In this document: positions 1-9,890 of the stretch, one piece after another | How positions within the stretch are numbered: position 1 is the first letter of the stretch | How the letters are laid out: each line of letters begins with the position of its first letter | Position numbers and translations under genes: made by a program | Assembly (NCBI GenBank): GCA_902786365.1 | Contig: CADACD010000003.1 | Coordinates: 62,001 to 126,000, forward strand | DNA length: 64,000 nucleotides | Source: an uncultured Lachnospiraceae bacterium | Lineage (GTDB): Bacteria; Bacillota; Clostridia; Lachnospirales; Lachnospiraceae | Direction of reading: 5' to 3' | The notes under the pieces: model-generated | The model's database searches: none | Seen by the model: only the letters and a program-made list of their open reading frames with translations | What the model was told of the DNA's origin: nothing

Positions 1-1
1 T

Positions 2-184
2 ATAGAAAATATCAATCAGAAAATTGAAAAAGATGTATTAAAACAGAAAGCAATCCTTGAGAAATCTCTTGCAGATATTAAGATAGATATAAGTATCGAG
101 GAAAATAATCGTTCAAAAGATATTGAAGATTTGGAAAGAGATTTGTCTGTTATCAAAACATTTCGAAATGATAACTTAGCATAG
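2..184 (+). CDS. C-terminal end of an unknown coiled-coil protein (partial)
   Basis: An open frame enters from the left edge and stops at TAG 182-184, giving the last 60 residues of a protein whose start lies outside the window. The visible part is rich in Lys, Glu, Ile and Leu with helix-friendly spacing and looks like an amphipathic or coiled-coil tail. Its stop overlaps the Shine-Dalgarno of the next gene (AGGAGG, 183-188), so the two are translationally close and almost certainly one operon. Since the next gene is a dynamin-like GTPase, and such GTPases often come in tandem pairs in bacteria, this could be the end of a partner. That is inference only; no catalytic motif is visible. Confidence 0.6.
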   Translation: MENINQKIEKDVLKQKAILEKSLADIKIDISIEENNRSKDIEDLERDLSVIKTFRNDNLA

Positions 185-198
185 GAGGTTAGTCTGAT

Positions 199-2328
199 AT
201 GGAATTTTACATAAGATCGAGAGAAGATGAGATAGAGTTTAACAGATTTACAGAAAAGGTGGATAATGTTTACAATAATCTCAGAAACTATGAAAATGAG
301 ATAGATTTATTTGATATTTCATCAATAAAGAAGAATTTTATTACGAAAACCAATGATTTTTTTAGAGAGGACAGAAAGTTCAATGTTGGTATTATCGGTC
401 GTGTAAAAGTTGGAAAATCTACATTTTTAAATAATCTTTTGTTTGATGGCAGAAATATTCTTCCGACAGCAGTTACACCAAAGACAGCAGCACTTACAAG
501 AATTGAATATGATGATGAAAACAGGATAGAAATCGATTACTTTACAAGAGATGAGTGGAGAATTATTGTATCAAAATCAGAGGATGATATTGATGCAGAT
601 GAATACATTGTCGCTAAAGAAATCATTTCAATGTTAAAGGAAAGAGATATAGAACCGCAGGACTACATTATCCGGGGGCATGAAACCATAAGATATGACT
701 CTTATGAGGAATTGATGAGCGAATTGAACGAATATGTAGGTGAGAATGGAAAATATACACCGATTGTCAAGGCAGTCAGTATATTTATTGACAAAGAAGA
801 GTTGGATGGAATTTCTATTGTCGATACACCGGGACTATATGATCCTGTGCTTTCACGAGTGGATAAGACGAAGCAGTTTATGGAGCTTTGTGATGTTGTA
901 TTTTTTCTCAGTAAATCGACATCATTTCTCGATAAAAATGATATTGATTTAATGGCATCACAGCTTCCGAAAAAAGGTGTCAAAAAAGTGATACTTGTGT
1001 GTAGCCGGTTTGACGATGGCTTGAGAGATACTCTCTGGAGAAGTGAATCATTAGAAGAAGCCATAGAGGAAACAAAGAGAAAGCTCACAAATTATGCAGA
1101 ACAGGCATTTATCAATTATAGAAATACAAACATGTATGTCAATAATGATATTATAGAACAGTTTAAACAGCCGGTATTTATATCATCTGTTGCAGACAAT
1201 ATGTCTAAAAAGCCGGTAACCGAATTTGATGCAAGAGAGAAAAGGGTATATGATGATTTGAGCATCAAGGGTGAAATTACGAAAGAACAGTTAAAAGAAA
1301 TCGGCAATATAGATGAGTTAAAGAAAGTGTTTGATGAAATTGTAAGAGAAAAGGAAGAGATGCTTGAACAGAAAGCAAAGACATTTATTCCTGTGGCAAT
1401 GGAAGAACTAAGTGATAAACTTTCAAGAATATCAAATCTGGCAAAAAAGAGAAGGGAGCAGCTTCTAGAATATGACAAAGAAAAGCTGACAGAACAAAAG
1501 AAGCTGATATCATCACACATCAATCAAATGAATGCCGGTCTTGAAATTATATTTAATGATGTGATAAAGAAAATAGAGGAGCAGAAACTTCAGGCAATCA
1601 GCGAGATAAGGGCATATAATCGTGAGTATCTTCAGGTTGCGGAAAAAGAAGGTGTGACAACACATTTTGAGATAAAAAAGGAATCCTCATCAGTATGGTT
1701 TAAGCCATGGACATGGGGAACAAATTCAAGAGTTATCTACAGCTATGATGAAAAGTATCAATATATTGATGCATATGATGCAATTGAAAATATCAGAAAC
1801 TTTGTTGAGGATGGAAAAGAGAGTATCGAGCAGGCGTTTAATAAAGCGCTTGATATGGTGGAACTTAAACATAAATTACTCACTATTATTGTTGAGAATC
1901 TTAATTCTTTAGGTGAAGGATTTGACGCGGCTTATTACAGAATTCTGGTAGAGAAAACGCTGCAGGAAATTAAGACACCTGTTATTGATTTTTCGACAAC
2001 TCAGTTTGAAGAGATGATTACTGCGAATTTCTCCGGAGAGATAAAGAGTAATTCGATGAAGTCAAATTTCAAAAAAGTATTATCAGATACAATCTATGAT
2101 GTGAGAGAAGGTATATGCAAAAAACTGGAACATGAAGTTATGAGATTTGAAGATGTGATACATGAATTGAAAATCACCTTTTCTTCTACACTTCTTGCAG
2201 ACATCAGAAAAGAGTATAGTACTATTATTGAACAATCTTCTGATAAAGAAAACAAGATAAAGATATATGACGAAATTATTTCAGAAATTGAAAAGATGGA
2301 TGTAAGTTGGGGCCAAAAAGTATTTTGA
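199..2328 (+). CDS. Dynamin-family GTPase
   Basis: A 709-residue protein with an N-terminal dynamin-type GTPase domain: P-loop GRVKVGKS (residues 67-74), a Thr-rich switch I region (TAVTPKTA), switch II DTPGLYDP, and LVCSRFDDG, in the place of the G4 region. After about residue 380 the protein is long, charged and helical, as expected for a stalk. A short aromatic patch with several Trp residues (VWFKPWTWG, about residues 496-504) could be a membrane-contacting element. Bacterial dynamin-like proteins act in membrane remodelling, fusion or repair; the exact role here cannot be told. The start has AGGAGG at 183-188. It follows a coiled-coil gene by 14 bp and is followed by a terminator-like hairpin, so it appears to end an operon. 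Confidence 0.85.
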   Translation: MEFYIRSREDEIEFNRFTEKVDNVYNNLRNYENEIDLFDISSIKKNFITKTNDFFREDRKFNVGIIGRVKVGKSTFLNNLLFDGRNILPTAVTPKTAALTRIEYDDENRIEIDYFTRDEWRIIVSKSEDDIDADEYIVAKEIISMLKERDIEPQDYIIRGHETIRYDSYEELMSELNEYVGENGKYTPIVKAVSIFIDKEELDGISIVDTPGLYDPVLSRVDKTKQFMELCDVVFFLSKSTSFLDKNDIDLMASQLPKKGVKKVILVCSRFDDGLRDTLWRSESLEEAIEETKRKLTNYAEQAFINYRNTNMYVNNDIIEQFKQPVFISSVADNMSKKPVTEFDAREKRVYDDLSIKGEITKEQLKEIGNIDELKKVFDEIVREKEEMLEQKAKTFIPVAMEELSDKLSRISNLAKKRREQLLEYDKEKLTEQKKLISSHINQMNAGLEIIFNDVIKKIEEQKLQAISEIRAYNREYLQVAEKEGVTTHFEIKKESSSVWFKPWTWGTNSRVIYSYDEKYQYIDAYDAIENIRNFVEDGKESIEQAFNKALDMVELKHKLLTIIVENLNSLGEGFDAAYYRILVEKTLQEIKTPVIDFSTTQFEEMITANFSGEIKSNSMKSNFKKVLSDTIYDVREGICKKLEHEVMRFEDVIHELKITFSSTLLADIRKEYSTIIEQSSDKENKIKIYDEIISEIEKMDVSWGQKVF

Positions 2329-2376
2329 CTTTTTGAGGCTGGTATCGAATATTTTAAAATATAGTGATATAGGAAT

Positions 2377-2425
2377 AAAATCGCACTCCTGATGGTAAAC
2401 TAGAAGAAGGGAGTGTGATTTTTTT
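2377..2425 (+). terminator. Terminator-like hairpin ending at the tepA start codon
   Basis: Left arm 2377-2389 pairs with right arm 2410-2422 over 13 bp with a single G-T wobble; the loop is 20 nt and the right arm runs into seven Ts (2419-2425). The next base begins the tepA ATG. It is a good intrinsic terminator for the dynamin operon, but the right arm also contains part of the only Shine-Dalgarno-like stretch for tepA (AAGGGAG, 2407-2413). It may therefore work as an attenuator or translational switch. Confidence 0.6.
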
Positions 2426-3250
2426 ATGCAAAATAGTATAAATGAAAATATTAAATTTAGAAATACAGAAAATATAGTAAATTTAGAAAGTGAAATGAAA
2501 AACAATGGTGAGAATTGCAGAGAGCAAAGTGAGGAAAACAGGGGGAAAAATGATGAACTAAAAGAAAATAAAGAGCAGAAAGATTTTGAAAAACAACAGA
2601 TAAAAGATGAGGTCATAGATGCGTCGGGACAGCTTGAGATTAGAAACAATAAAGAAAAGGGAAAGATTTATCTGCTGTCAATCATTGGTGAGGTTGAAGG
2701 TCATGATACGTTGCCGGCAAATTCAAAGACAACGAAATATGAGCATGTACTTCCAAGATTGGCCGAAATTGAGGAGAGTAATGAATATACGGGAGTGCTT
2801 GTGCTAATTAATACAGTAGGAGGAGATGTGGAATCGGGACTTGCCATAGCGGAGATGATTGCTTCATTAAGTAAACCAAAGGTTTCGCTTGTACTTGGAG
2901 GAAGTCATTCCATAGGAGTACCGCTTGCTGTCTCTACAGATTATTCATTTATTGTTCCGTCAGGTACAATGGTCATACATCCTGTGAGAATGAACGGGCA
3001 ATTTATAGGAGCACCACAGACATATGAGTATTTTAAAATTATACAGGATAGAATTGTCAGTTTTGTGACATCACACTGCAATGTAGATGGCACAAGATTT
3101 GAGGAGATGATGTTAAATAAAGGGGTACTTACAAAAGATTTAGGAACAATACTTGTCGGCAAGGAAGCTGTAAATGAAGGCATTATAGATGAACTAGGCG
3201 GGATTGATAAAGCGCTGATAAAACTGCATCAATTGATAAAAAATAAATAA
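2426..3250 (+). CDS. tepA: ClpP-class serine protease, TepA type
   Basis: A 274-residue protein of the TepA (translocation-enhancing protein) branch of the ClpP/crotonase fold. Residues 1-65 are a charged, low-complexity extension; the conserved part begins near residue 78. Visible family marks are the oxyanion stretch NTVGGDVESGLAIAEM, the nucleophile Ser162 within GGSHSIGVP, and His185 in MVIHPVRMNG. The Bacillus protein was linked to secretion and spore-outgrowth proteolysis. tepA lies near the spoIIIE/ftsK gene in many Firmicutes, and here only uppP separates them. The ATG at 2426 sits directly behind a terminator-like hairpin; a downstream start (ATG 2495, residue 24) is possible because the N-terminus is not conserved. 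It is cytosolic, with no signal peptide or membrane segment. Confidence 0.85.
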   Translation: MQNSINENIKFRNTENIVNLESEMKNNGENCREQSEENRGKNDELKENKEQKDFEKQQIKDEVIDASGQLEIRNNKEKGKIYLLSIIGEVEGHDTLPANSKTTKYEHVLPRLAEIEESNEYTGVLVLINTVGGDVESGLAIAEMIASLSKPKVSLVLGGSHSIGVPLAVSTDYSFIVPSGTMVIHPVRMNGQFIGAPQTYEYFKIIQDRIVSFVTSHCNVDGTRFEEMMLNKGVLTKDLGTILVGKEAVNEGIIDELGGIDKALIKLHQLIKNK

Positions 3251-3254
3251 ATGA

Positions 3255-3283
3255 TTGAATAAAAGATAAAAAGATAGTAAAAT
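3255..3283 (+). promoter_or_regulatory. SigA-type promoter for uppP
   Basis: TTGAAT (3255-3260), a 17-bp spacer and TAAAAT (3278-3283) lie 43 bp upstream of the uppP start, just after the tepA stop codon. The match and spacing fit a housekeeping promoter; the region is AT-rich, so chance cannot be excluded. Confidence 0.5.
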
Positions 3284-3325
3284 ACTAAAGAATCTATAAT
3301 CATGAATTGTGAAAGGAATTAGTTT

Positions 3326-4207
3326 ATGAGTTTAATTGAATCTATTATATTGGGAATCGTACAGGGAATTGCAGAGTTTCTTCCTATCAGCAGTTCCGGT
3401 CATCTTTCTCTTTTCAAAAAGATATTCGGACTTAGCGATGTAGGACTTACATATGATATACTTCTTCATGCGGGAACACTTGTTGCGGTATTCATTGTTT
3501 ACTGGAGTGATATATGGAAGCTTATTAAGGAAGGTTTTGGGATAATAGCAGATTTTTTTAGAAATATAGGAATATTTTTTGTCAGAAACCTTGGCAGCAA
3601 AAAAAATAAGAAATACATAAAAATTGTCAGAACATCTTACAGAAAGTTTGTTATGCTTGTCATTGTTTCGACGATTCCAACCGGAATTATCGGACTGGTA
3701 TTTAAAAAAGTATTTAATCTTGACAATCCATCAGTTATTATTCCCGGAATTGGCCTGCTTATTACAGGTTTGATATTATATGTGGTGGATGAACTGCCAT
3801 CAGGAAAAAAGACAGCTAAGCAGATGTCGTATAAAAATGCACTTATTATAGGCATATCGCAGGGATTTGCTACACTTCCGGGTGTATCACGTTCAGGAAC
3901 AACGCTTACAGTTGGAGTTTTGAATGGACTTGACAGAGAATATGCAATAGAATATTCGTTTATTATGTCAATACCGGCAATTCTTGGAGCATGTGTGCTT
4001 GATATTAAAGATATGTTTGCACCGGAAAATGCTATATCAAATACGCAGCTTATGTATTATATCACAGGTGCAGTGGTAGCAGCAGTGGTTGGATATATCA
4101 GTATCAATGTGCTTTTGAAATTATATAAAAATAAAAAAATGAAATATTTTTCATATTATTGTTTTACAGTTGGAATAATTGCCATTATAGCTAACTTTGT
4201 AGCATAG
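3326..4207 (+). CDS. uppP: Undecaprenyl-diphosphate phosphatase UppP (BacA)
   Basis: An integral membrane enzyme of 293 residues that dephosphorylates undecaprenyl pyrophosphate to recycle the lipid carrier for peptidoglycan and other wall polymers; overexpression gives bacitracin resistance. The two family signatures are intact: GIAEFLPISSSGH with Glu17 and His26, and LPGVSRSGTT with Arg189. Multiple hydrophobic helices cover most of the chain, with one basic cytosolic loop at residues 88-107. It has its own likely promoter and lies between tepA and ftsK; the ftsK start follows 22 bp after the stop, so co-transcription is likely. Confidence 0.96.
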   Translation: MSLIESIILGIVQGIAEFLPISSSGHLSLFKKIFGLSDVGLTYDILLHAGTLVAVFIVYWSDIWKLIKEGFGIIADFFRNIGIFFVRNLGSKKNKKYIKIVRTSYRKFVMLVIVSTIPTGIIGLVFKKVFNLDNPSVIIPGIGLLITGLILYVVDELPSGKKTAKQMSYKNALIIGISQGFATLPGVSRSGTTLTVGVLNGLDREYAIEYSFIMSIPAILGACVLDIKDMFAPENAISNTQLMYYITGAVVAAVVGYISINVLLKLYKNKKMKYFSYYCFTVGIIAIIANFVA

Positions 4208-4229
4208 ACGGGCATATATGGAGGTAATT

Positions 4230-7136
4230 ATGGCTTCAGAAAATAAAAAAGAAAGTTCTAAAAAAAAGAAAAATAAAGAAACAGAGAATAAAGAATCCGG
4301 CAGAGAAGATACATCTGCCGGTACTTCTAATTCAAAGGGAAATAAAGAATTTAGTGTTGCAGATGATGTAAAGATTATATCGGGATTTGTTGTCATGATT
4401 CTGCTTCTCTTTAGTAATTTTCATGTAGTTGGTGTTGTGGGAGATTATATCAGCTATTTTATGTTTGGGATGTTCGGGCTTTTTGCATACATAATACCTG
4501 TACTTATTTTTATCGCAGTATGTTTTTATATTGCCAATATGGAAAATGATATGGCGAGAAGAAAATTTACTGCTTCGGTGGTATTATATGTGATGCTTTC
4601 ATCGTTATTACAACTAATTTATTCGTCAGCAGACTCAAATTTTAAACTTGGAGGAATCTATACAGAATGTGCCAAAGTAAGAAATGGAGGAGGTTTGCTT
4701 GGTGGAATATTTGCAGCACTTCTTCATGAAATGATTGGCATGTTTGGTACATATATTGTCATATTTGCAGTCGCAATTGTGTGTATTGTTATCATTTCTG
4801 AGAAGTCGTTTGTCGGAAGTGTTAAGAAACACAGCAAAAATGCATATCATTCAGCGAAAGAAGACATGCGGCGTAGAAAAGATGAAAATGACCGGAAGGT
4901 AAAACCAAATAATAGACAAAGAGCAGTAAAAAGAGAGAAAAAAGAAAGAGACAGGAGGCTTGTAAGAGCGAAGCGCCCGGCAAGAGGTGTGAATTTAAGC
5001 AGGGTTACAGATGAAAATGACATGGATGCAGATGTTCATGAACTGGTAAACAACGGAGCTCTTTACAGGGGACCTATAGAGGTAGAAGACGAAGAAAAGT
5101 CAGGAAACTGCTATGTTGAAGAACAAAATACGTATAATACATATGAAAATGATAATATCACTGAAAGTAAAAGTGAAGAAAATTATGCAGAATCAGAAGG
5201 TAAAACTGCATATGATGCAGATTTGGAAATGAAATTTGATGAACAATATGAAGTGGAAACGGAGTATATTGTACCGGATATTGAAAAAATATGGAGTAAC
5301 AGTGACTATTATCGTGAATCACAGAATATATCACAGAGTGAAGCTGACGGAATATATTCAAATGCATATAGTTGTGTGTCACAGAATGAAATGCGAGATA
5401 CGATAAATGATGCTCTGGAAAAACAAAGTGATGAAGATGTAAGAAATGGGGAATTTAAACCTAAAGAAAAGATAGAAGTAAGTAAAGCAGCAAAAGAGAT
5501 TATGAAAAGAGATGCCTTTTTCGGCAGTAACATGAGTGGAAATGAAAATATTGACAGAAATGCCAAAAGGCAGGCAAAGGAAATTCCAAATGACATTCCT
5601 GCACCGGATGTCAGCAGTAACATAAAAGACAGGCAGGAATTAGTAAAGCCGACAGCGCAGGCACTAAAAACAAAGAAATATGTGATGCCACCTATTGAAC
5701 TTTTAAGGAAAGGGAATGGATTTAGAAATTCATCAGGTGGTAAGAACGGAAAAATCAGTGAAACGGCATTAAAATTGCAGCAGACTTTAGATGCATTTGG
5801 TGTAAAGGCGACTGTTATCAACGAGAGCCGTGGACCATCTGTTACAAGATATGAATTGCAACCGGAGACAGGAACGAAAGTAAGTAAAATTACAGCACTG
5901 ACAGATGATATCAAACTGAATCTTGCTGCTGCTGATATCAGAATTGAGGCACCGATACCGGGTAAGGCGGCAGTTGGTATAGAAGTGCCAAATGCAAAAA
6001 GAGAATCAGTATTTTTAAGAGATTTGATTGAGTCGAAAGAGCTTTCAAAGCATCCGTCAAAGTTAGCATTTGCAGCTGGGATGGATATTGCGGGAAAAGT
6101 GATTGTCGCAGATATTGCAAAGATGCCACATATGTTGATAGCAGGAACGACAGGTTCGGGAAAATCTGTATTTACAAACTCTATTATTATGAGTATTTTA
6201 TACAGAGCAAAGCCTTCGGAAGTGAAACTTATTATTGTCGATCCAAAAGTTGTTGAGTTTGGAGTATATAATGGTATACCACACCTTTTAACACCAGTGG
6301 TTACGGATCCGAGAAAGGCTGCAGGCGCACTAAACTGGGCAGTCACTGAGATGAGTGAGAGATATAAACTGTTTGCTGAATATAATGTCAGAGATTTAAA
6401 GGGATATAACGATAAAATAAAGCAGATGAATTATAAAGACGGTGACAGAATATTAGAGGCAAAACCACAGATTGTGATCATCATAGATGAGTTGGCAGAT
6501 TTGATGATGGTTGCGGCAAAAGAGGTGGAAGGAACAATATGCCGGCTTGCACAGCTTGCAAGGGCAGCAGGAATACATCTTATTATCGCTACACAGAGAC
6601 CATCGGTAGATGTTGTGACTGGTCTTATCAAAGCCAATATTCCTTCAAGGGTTGCACTTTTGGTTTCGTCAGGAACAGACTCAAGAACAATCATCGACTG
6701 TAATGGTGGAGAAAAACTACTTGGAAATGGTGATATGCTGTTTTATCCATCAGGTTATATCAAACCGGTACGACTTCAGGGAGCGTTTGTCTCAGATGAG
6801 GAAGTACAAAAAGTAGTGAACTTTTTGATAGAGAATAACCAGGCTGCTACATATAATGAATCAATTGCAAATGCAGACCTGCAGTCGGATTCAGGTGAAG
6901 GACAGAGTACGGGGGACGGAGACGACAAAGATATACTTTTTGAGCAGGCGGCAAGATTTGTGATTGAAAAAGAGAAAGGTTCAACAAGTATGTTACAGAG
7001 AATGTTTAAGATAGGATTTAACAGGGCAGCGAGAATCATTGACCAGCTGGAAAAAGCAGGTGTTGTTGGAAGTGATGAGGGAACAAAACCAAGAAAAGTC
7101 CTCATGACACTTGAAGAATTCGAACAAATGTTGTAA
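4230..7136 (+). CDS. ftsK: DNA translocase FtsK/SpoIIIE
   Basis: A 968-residue hexameric DNA pump that clears chromosome ends from the division or sporulation septum. It has a Lys/Glu-rich N-terminus, about four transmembrane helices between residues 50 and 205, and a long acidic, Asn/Glu-rich linker to about residue 490. The RecA-like motor has Walker A GTTGSGKS (about residue 638) and Walker B IVIIIDELADL (about 748). A C-terminal winged-helix gamma domain follows (LQRMFKIGFNRAARII). I chose ATG 4230: it lies 5 bp after GGAGGT, whereas the ATG at 4218 starts just before that Shine-Dalgarno and would add only MEVI. Which role (FtsK, SpoIIIE or both) dominates cannot be read from sequence; in this group one protein often serves both. 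Confidence 0.95.
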   Translation: MASENKKESSKKKKNKETENKESGREDTSAGTSNSKGNKEFSVADDVKIISGFVVMILLLFSNFHVVGVVGDYISYFMFGMFGLFAYIIPVLIFIAVCFYIANMENDMARRKFTASVVLYVMLSSLLQLIYSSADSNFKLGGIYTECAKVRNGGGLLGGIFAALLHEMIGMFGTYIVIFAVAIVCIVIISEKSFVGSVKKHSKNAYHSAKEDMRRRKDENDRKVKPNNRQRAVKREKKERDRRLVRAKRPARGVNLSRVTDENDMDADVHELVNNGALYRGPIEVEDEEKSGNCYVEEQNTYNTYENDNITESKSEENYAESEGKTAYDADLEMKFDEQYEVETEYIVPDIEKIWSNSDYYRESQNISQSEADGIYSNAYSCVSQNEMRDTINDALEKQSDEDVRNGEFKPKEKIEVSKAAKEIMKRDAFFGSNMSGNENIDRNAKRQAKEIPNDIPAPDVSSNIKDRQELVKPTAQALKTKKYVMPPIELLRKGNGFRNSSGGKNGKISETALKLQQTLDAFGVKATVINESRGPSVTRYELQPETGTKVSKITALTDDIKLNLAAADIRIEAPIPGKAAVGIEVPNAKRESVFLRDLIESKELSKHPSKLAFAAGMDIAGKVIVADIAKMPHMLIAGTTGSGKSVFTNSIIMSILYRAKPSEVKLIIVDPKVVEFGVYNGIPHLLTPVVTDPRKAAGALNWAVTEMSERYKLFAEYNVRDLKGYNDKIKQMNYKDGDRILEAKPQIVIIIDELADLMMVAAKEVEGTICRLAQLARAAGIHLIIATQRPSVDVVTGLIKANIPSRVALLVSSGTDSRTIIDCNGGEKLLGNGDMLFYPSGYIKPVRLQGAFVSDEEVQKVVNFLIENNQAATYNESIANADLQSDSGEGQSTGDGDDKDILFEQAARFVIEKEKGSTSMLQRMFKIGFNRAARIIDQLEKAGVVGSDEGTKPRKVLMTLEEFEQML

Positions 7137-7236
7137 GGTATATATAAAAATAAAAAAATATTGATAATCTGTCAATCGGATTACAAAAATGATTTAACCA
7201 CAAAATTACAATTAATTATGAAAGGAATGACAAATA

Positions 7237-8919
7237 ATGACAAAAGAATATAAATCAGATATCGAAATAGCACAGGAAGCAGTGATGTTACCAATCAAAG
7301 AGGTAGCGAAAACATTGAATATACAAGAAGATGACCTTGAACAGTATGGTAAGTACAAGGCAAAATTATCAGACGAATATGCAGAGAAAATCAAAAATAA
7401 TCAAGATGGAAAATTGGTACTCGTGACTGCAATCAATCCTACACCGGCAGGAGAAGGAAAGACAACAACAACGGTAGGATTGGGGCAGGCACTTGGAAAA
7501 TTAAACAAAAAGGCAATTATAGCACTTAGAGAGCCATCTCTTGGACCATGTTTTGGTATCAAGGGAGGAGCAGCAGGTGGCGGATATGCACAGGTTGTTC
7601 CGATGGAGGATTTAAATCTTCATTTCACAGGAGATTTTCATGCTATCACATCGGCAAACAATCTGCTTGCAGCAATGCTTGACAATCATATCCAACAGGG
7701 TAATGAGTTAAATATTGACACAAGACAGATTATATGGAAACGATGTGTTGATATGAATGACAGGGTGCTGAGAAATGTTATTGTCGGATTAGGTGCAAAG
7801 GCAGATGGCTTTGTAAGAGAAGATCATTTTGTTATTACAGTTGCGTCAGAAATTATGGCAATTCTCTGCCTTGCAGAAGATATGAATGATTTAAAGGAAA
7901 GACTGGGCAATATTATAGTTGCATACAATTACGACGGCGAGCCTGTGACAGCAAAAGATTTGAAGGCTGTTGGTGCGATGGCAGCACTTTTAAAAGATGC
8001 CATTAAGCCGAATCTGATACAGACACTGGAACATACACCGGCACTGGTGCATGGAGGACCTTTTGCCAATATAGCACATGGCTGTAATTCTGTACGTGCA
8101 ACCAAATTGGCACTAAAGATGGCAGATATTGTCGTGACAGAAGCAGGATTTGGTGCAGACCTGGGTGCAGAGAAGTTTTTTGATATCAAATGCCGTAAGG
8201 CTGGACTGAAACCTGACGCAGTTGTACTTGTGGCAACAGTAAGGGCATTAAAGTATAACGGTGGTGTTCCTAAGTCAGAGTTAAATCATGAAAATCTTGA
8301 TGCGTTGAAAAAAGGAATCGCCAATCTTGAAAAACATATTGAAAATCTTCAGATGTACAAAGTACCTATTGTAGTGACTTTGAATTCATTTGTAACAGAT
8401 ACGCAGGCAGAATATGAGTTTATCAAAAACTTCTGTGAAGAGAGAGGCTGCCAGTTTGCACTTTCAAAGGTATGGGAATTTGGAGGAGATGGCGGCATAG
8501 AGCTTGCTAATAAGGTATTAGAGATATTAGAGACACAAACGAGTGACTTTGAACCGCTCTATCCGGATGAGCTGTCGCTTGAAGAAAAGATAAAGACAAT
8601 TGCACAAAAGATATATGGGGCAGATGATGTCACTTACTCAGCAGCAGCCAAAAGGTCATTACAGAAAATCACAGAACTTGGATTTTCTCATCTTCCAATT
8701 TGTATGGCAAAGAACCAGTATTCTCTTTCTGATGATGCGTCTAAGCTTGGAAGACCGACAGGATTTAATATAGATATCAGAGAAGTATATGTCAGTGCAG
8801 GAGCCGGATTTGTCGTTGCGGTTACAGGAACGATAATGACAATGCCGGGACTTCCAAAAACACCGGCAGCATTTGGTATCAATGTCAATGATAATGGAGT
8901 GATAACGGGACTTTTTTAG
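7237..8919 (+). CDS. fhs: Formate--tetrahydrofolate ligase
   Basis: A cytosolic enzyme of 560 residues, the usual family length. It makes 10-formyl-THF from formate, THF and ATP. The P-loop is TPAGEGKT at residues 69-76, followed by [10 protein letters not shown]; further family blocks include [34 protein letters not shown] and the C-terminal [13 protein letters not shown] Shine-Dalgarno (AAAGGAATG) precedes the ATG. In anaerobes the enzyme feeds purine and formyl-Met-tRNA synthesis or the methyl branch of acetogenesis. folD lies four genes downstream, and fmt and def, which use or remove the formyl group, are within 9 kb. Confidence 0.97.
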   Translation: MTKEYKSDIEIAQEAVMLPIKEVAKTLNIQEDDLEQYGKYKAKLSDEYAEKIKNNQDGKLVLVTAINPTPAGEGKTTTTVGLGQALGKLNKKAIIALREPSLGPCFGIKGGAAGGGYAQVVPMEDLNLHFTGDFHAITSANNLLAAMLDNHIQQGNELNIDTRQIIWKRCVDMNDRVLRNVIVGLGAKADGFVREDHFVITVASEIMAILCLAEDMNDLKERLGNIIVAYNYDGEPVTAKDLKAVGAMAALLKDAIKPNLIQTLEHTPALVHGGPFANIAHGCNSVRATKLALKMADIVVTEAGFGADLGAEKFFDIKCRKAGLKPDAVVLVATVRALKYNGGVPKSELNHENLDALKKGIANLEKHIENLQMYKVPIVVTLNSFVTDTQAEYEFIKNFCEERGCQFALSKVWEFGGDGGIELANKVLEILETQTSDFEPLYPDELSLEEKIKTIAQKIYGADDVTYSAAAKRSLQKITELGFSHLPICMAKNQYSLSDDASKLGRPTGFNIDIREVYVSAGAGFVVAVTGTIMTMPGLPKTPAAFGINVNDNGVITGLF

Positions 8920-8999
8920 TATTTTTGTAAAAAGTCGTGTTTTGAATGGATAGCTGACCGGATATCAATTATAAATAAAATGTAGAAAAGAGGTAAAGC

Positions 9000-9851
9000 A
9001 TGAATCTTAAATTTTCTAAAATGCATGGTACGGGAAATGATTATATTTATGTGAACGGATTTACGCAGAAATTAAATAATCCGTCAAAGACGGCGATTGA
9101 GCTGAGTAAATATCATTTTTCCATCGGCTCAGACGGACTTATTATTGTTGCACCGTCAGAGACGGCAGATGTCAGAATGATTATGTACAATTCAGATGGT
9201 TCCGAGGGGAAAATGTGTGGAAACGGAATCAGGTGCGTTGCAAAATATGCATATGACCACAAACTCACAGACAAAAAAGTCATGACAATAGAGACGGCAT
9301 CAGGAATCAAAACAATAGAGGTGACAGTAGATGAAAATGACAAAGTAAGTGATGCAAAGGTCGATATGGGAAAGGCAATACTAAAACCACAAGATATTCC
9401 GATGAGTGTGCAGGGGGAAAATTTTATTTCTCAGAAGATTCTTGTGGCAGGAAAAGAATATACAGCAACAGCAGTATCGATGGGAAATCCTCATATGGTA
9501 ATATTTATGAAGGGCATTGACGAATTAGATCTTGAAAAAATAGGCCCTGACTTTGAAAACCATGAATGGTTTCCTGAAAAAGTCAATACGGAATTTGTTG
9601 AAGTTATCGATGAACATAATTTTAAAATGCGTGTGTTTGAGAGAGGAACAGGCGAGACAATGTCATGTGGAACAGGAACATGTGCTGTAACGGTGGCAGC
9701 AGTATTAAATGGATATGCAAAGTATGGTGAAGAATTGAATATCCATATCAGAGGCGGTATTTTAAAAGATACCTATTATGAAGACGGAACTGTGATTATG
9801 AAAGGTCTGGCAACACATGTATTTGATGGTGAAATAGAGATTGATAATTAA
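9000..9851 (+). CDS. dapF: Diaminopimelate epimerase
   Basis: Converts LL- to meso-diaminopimelate, the last epimerisation before lysine and peptidoglycan. The protein has 283 residues in two pseudo-symmetric halves. Both catalytic cysteines are present: Cys73 in EGKMCGNGIRC and Cys223 in GETMSCGTGTCA. The ATG follows AGAGGTAAAGC. The gene is followed after 39 bp by a MurE-type ligase, whose usual amino acid substrate in this group would be meso-DAP, so the two plausibly act in sequence. Confidence 0.97.
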   Translation: MNLKFSKMHGTGNDYIYVNGFTQKLNNPSKTAIELSKYHFSIGSDGLIIVAPSETADVRMIMYNSDGSEGKMCGNGIRCVAKYAYDHKLTDKKVMTIETASGIKTIEVTVDENDKVSDAKVDMGKAILKPQDIPMSVQGENFISQKILVAGKEYTATAVSMGNPHMVIFMKGIDELDLEKIGPDFENHEWFPEKVNTEFVEVIDEHNFKMRVFERGTGETMSCGTGTCAVTVAAVLNGYAKYGEELNIHIRGGILKDTYYEDGTVIMKGLATHVFDGEIEIDN

Positions 9852-9890
9852 GATATAAGAGTAAAAGGTTTCAGAAAGGGCAGGTAAGAT

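Noticed and set aside
5309..6346. Long open frame on the minus strand inside ftsK (345 codons)
   Set aside because: It lies wholly antisense to the conserved FtsK linker and motor, has Ser/Phe/Ile-rich composition typical of an antisense shadow, and has no ribosome site or family likeness.
7137..7236. Possible riboswitch ahead of fhs
   Set aside because: The gap is only 100 bp and shows just a 4-bp stem; nothing matches a THF or other known riboswitch.
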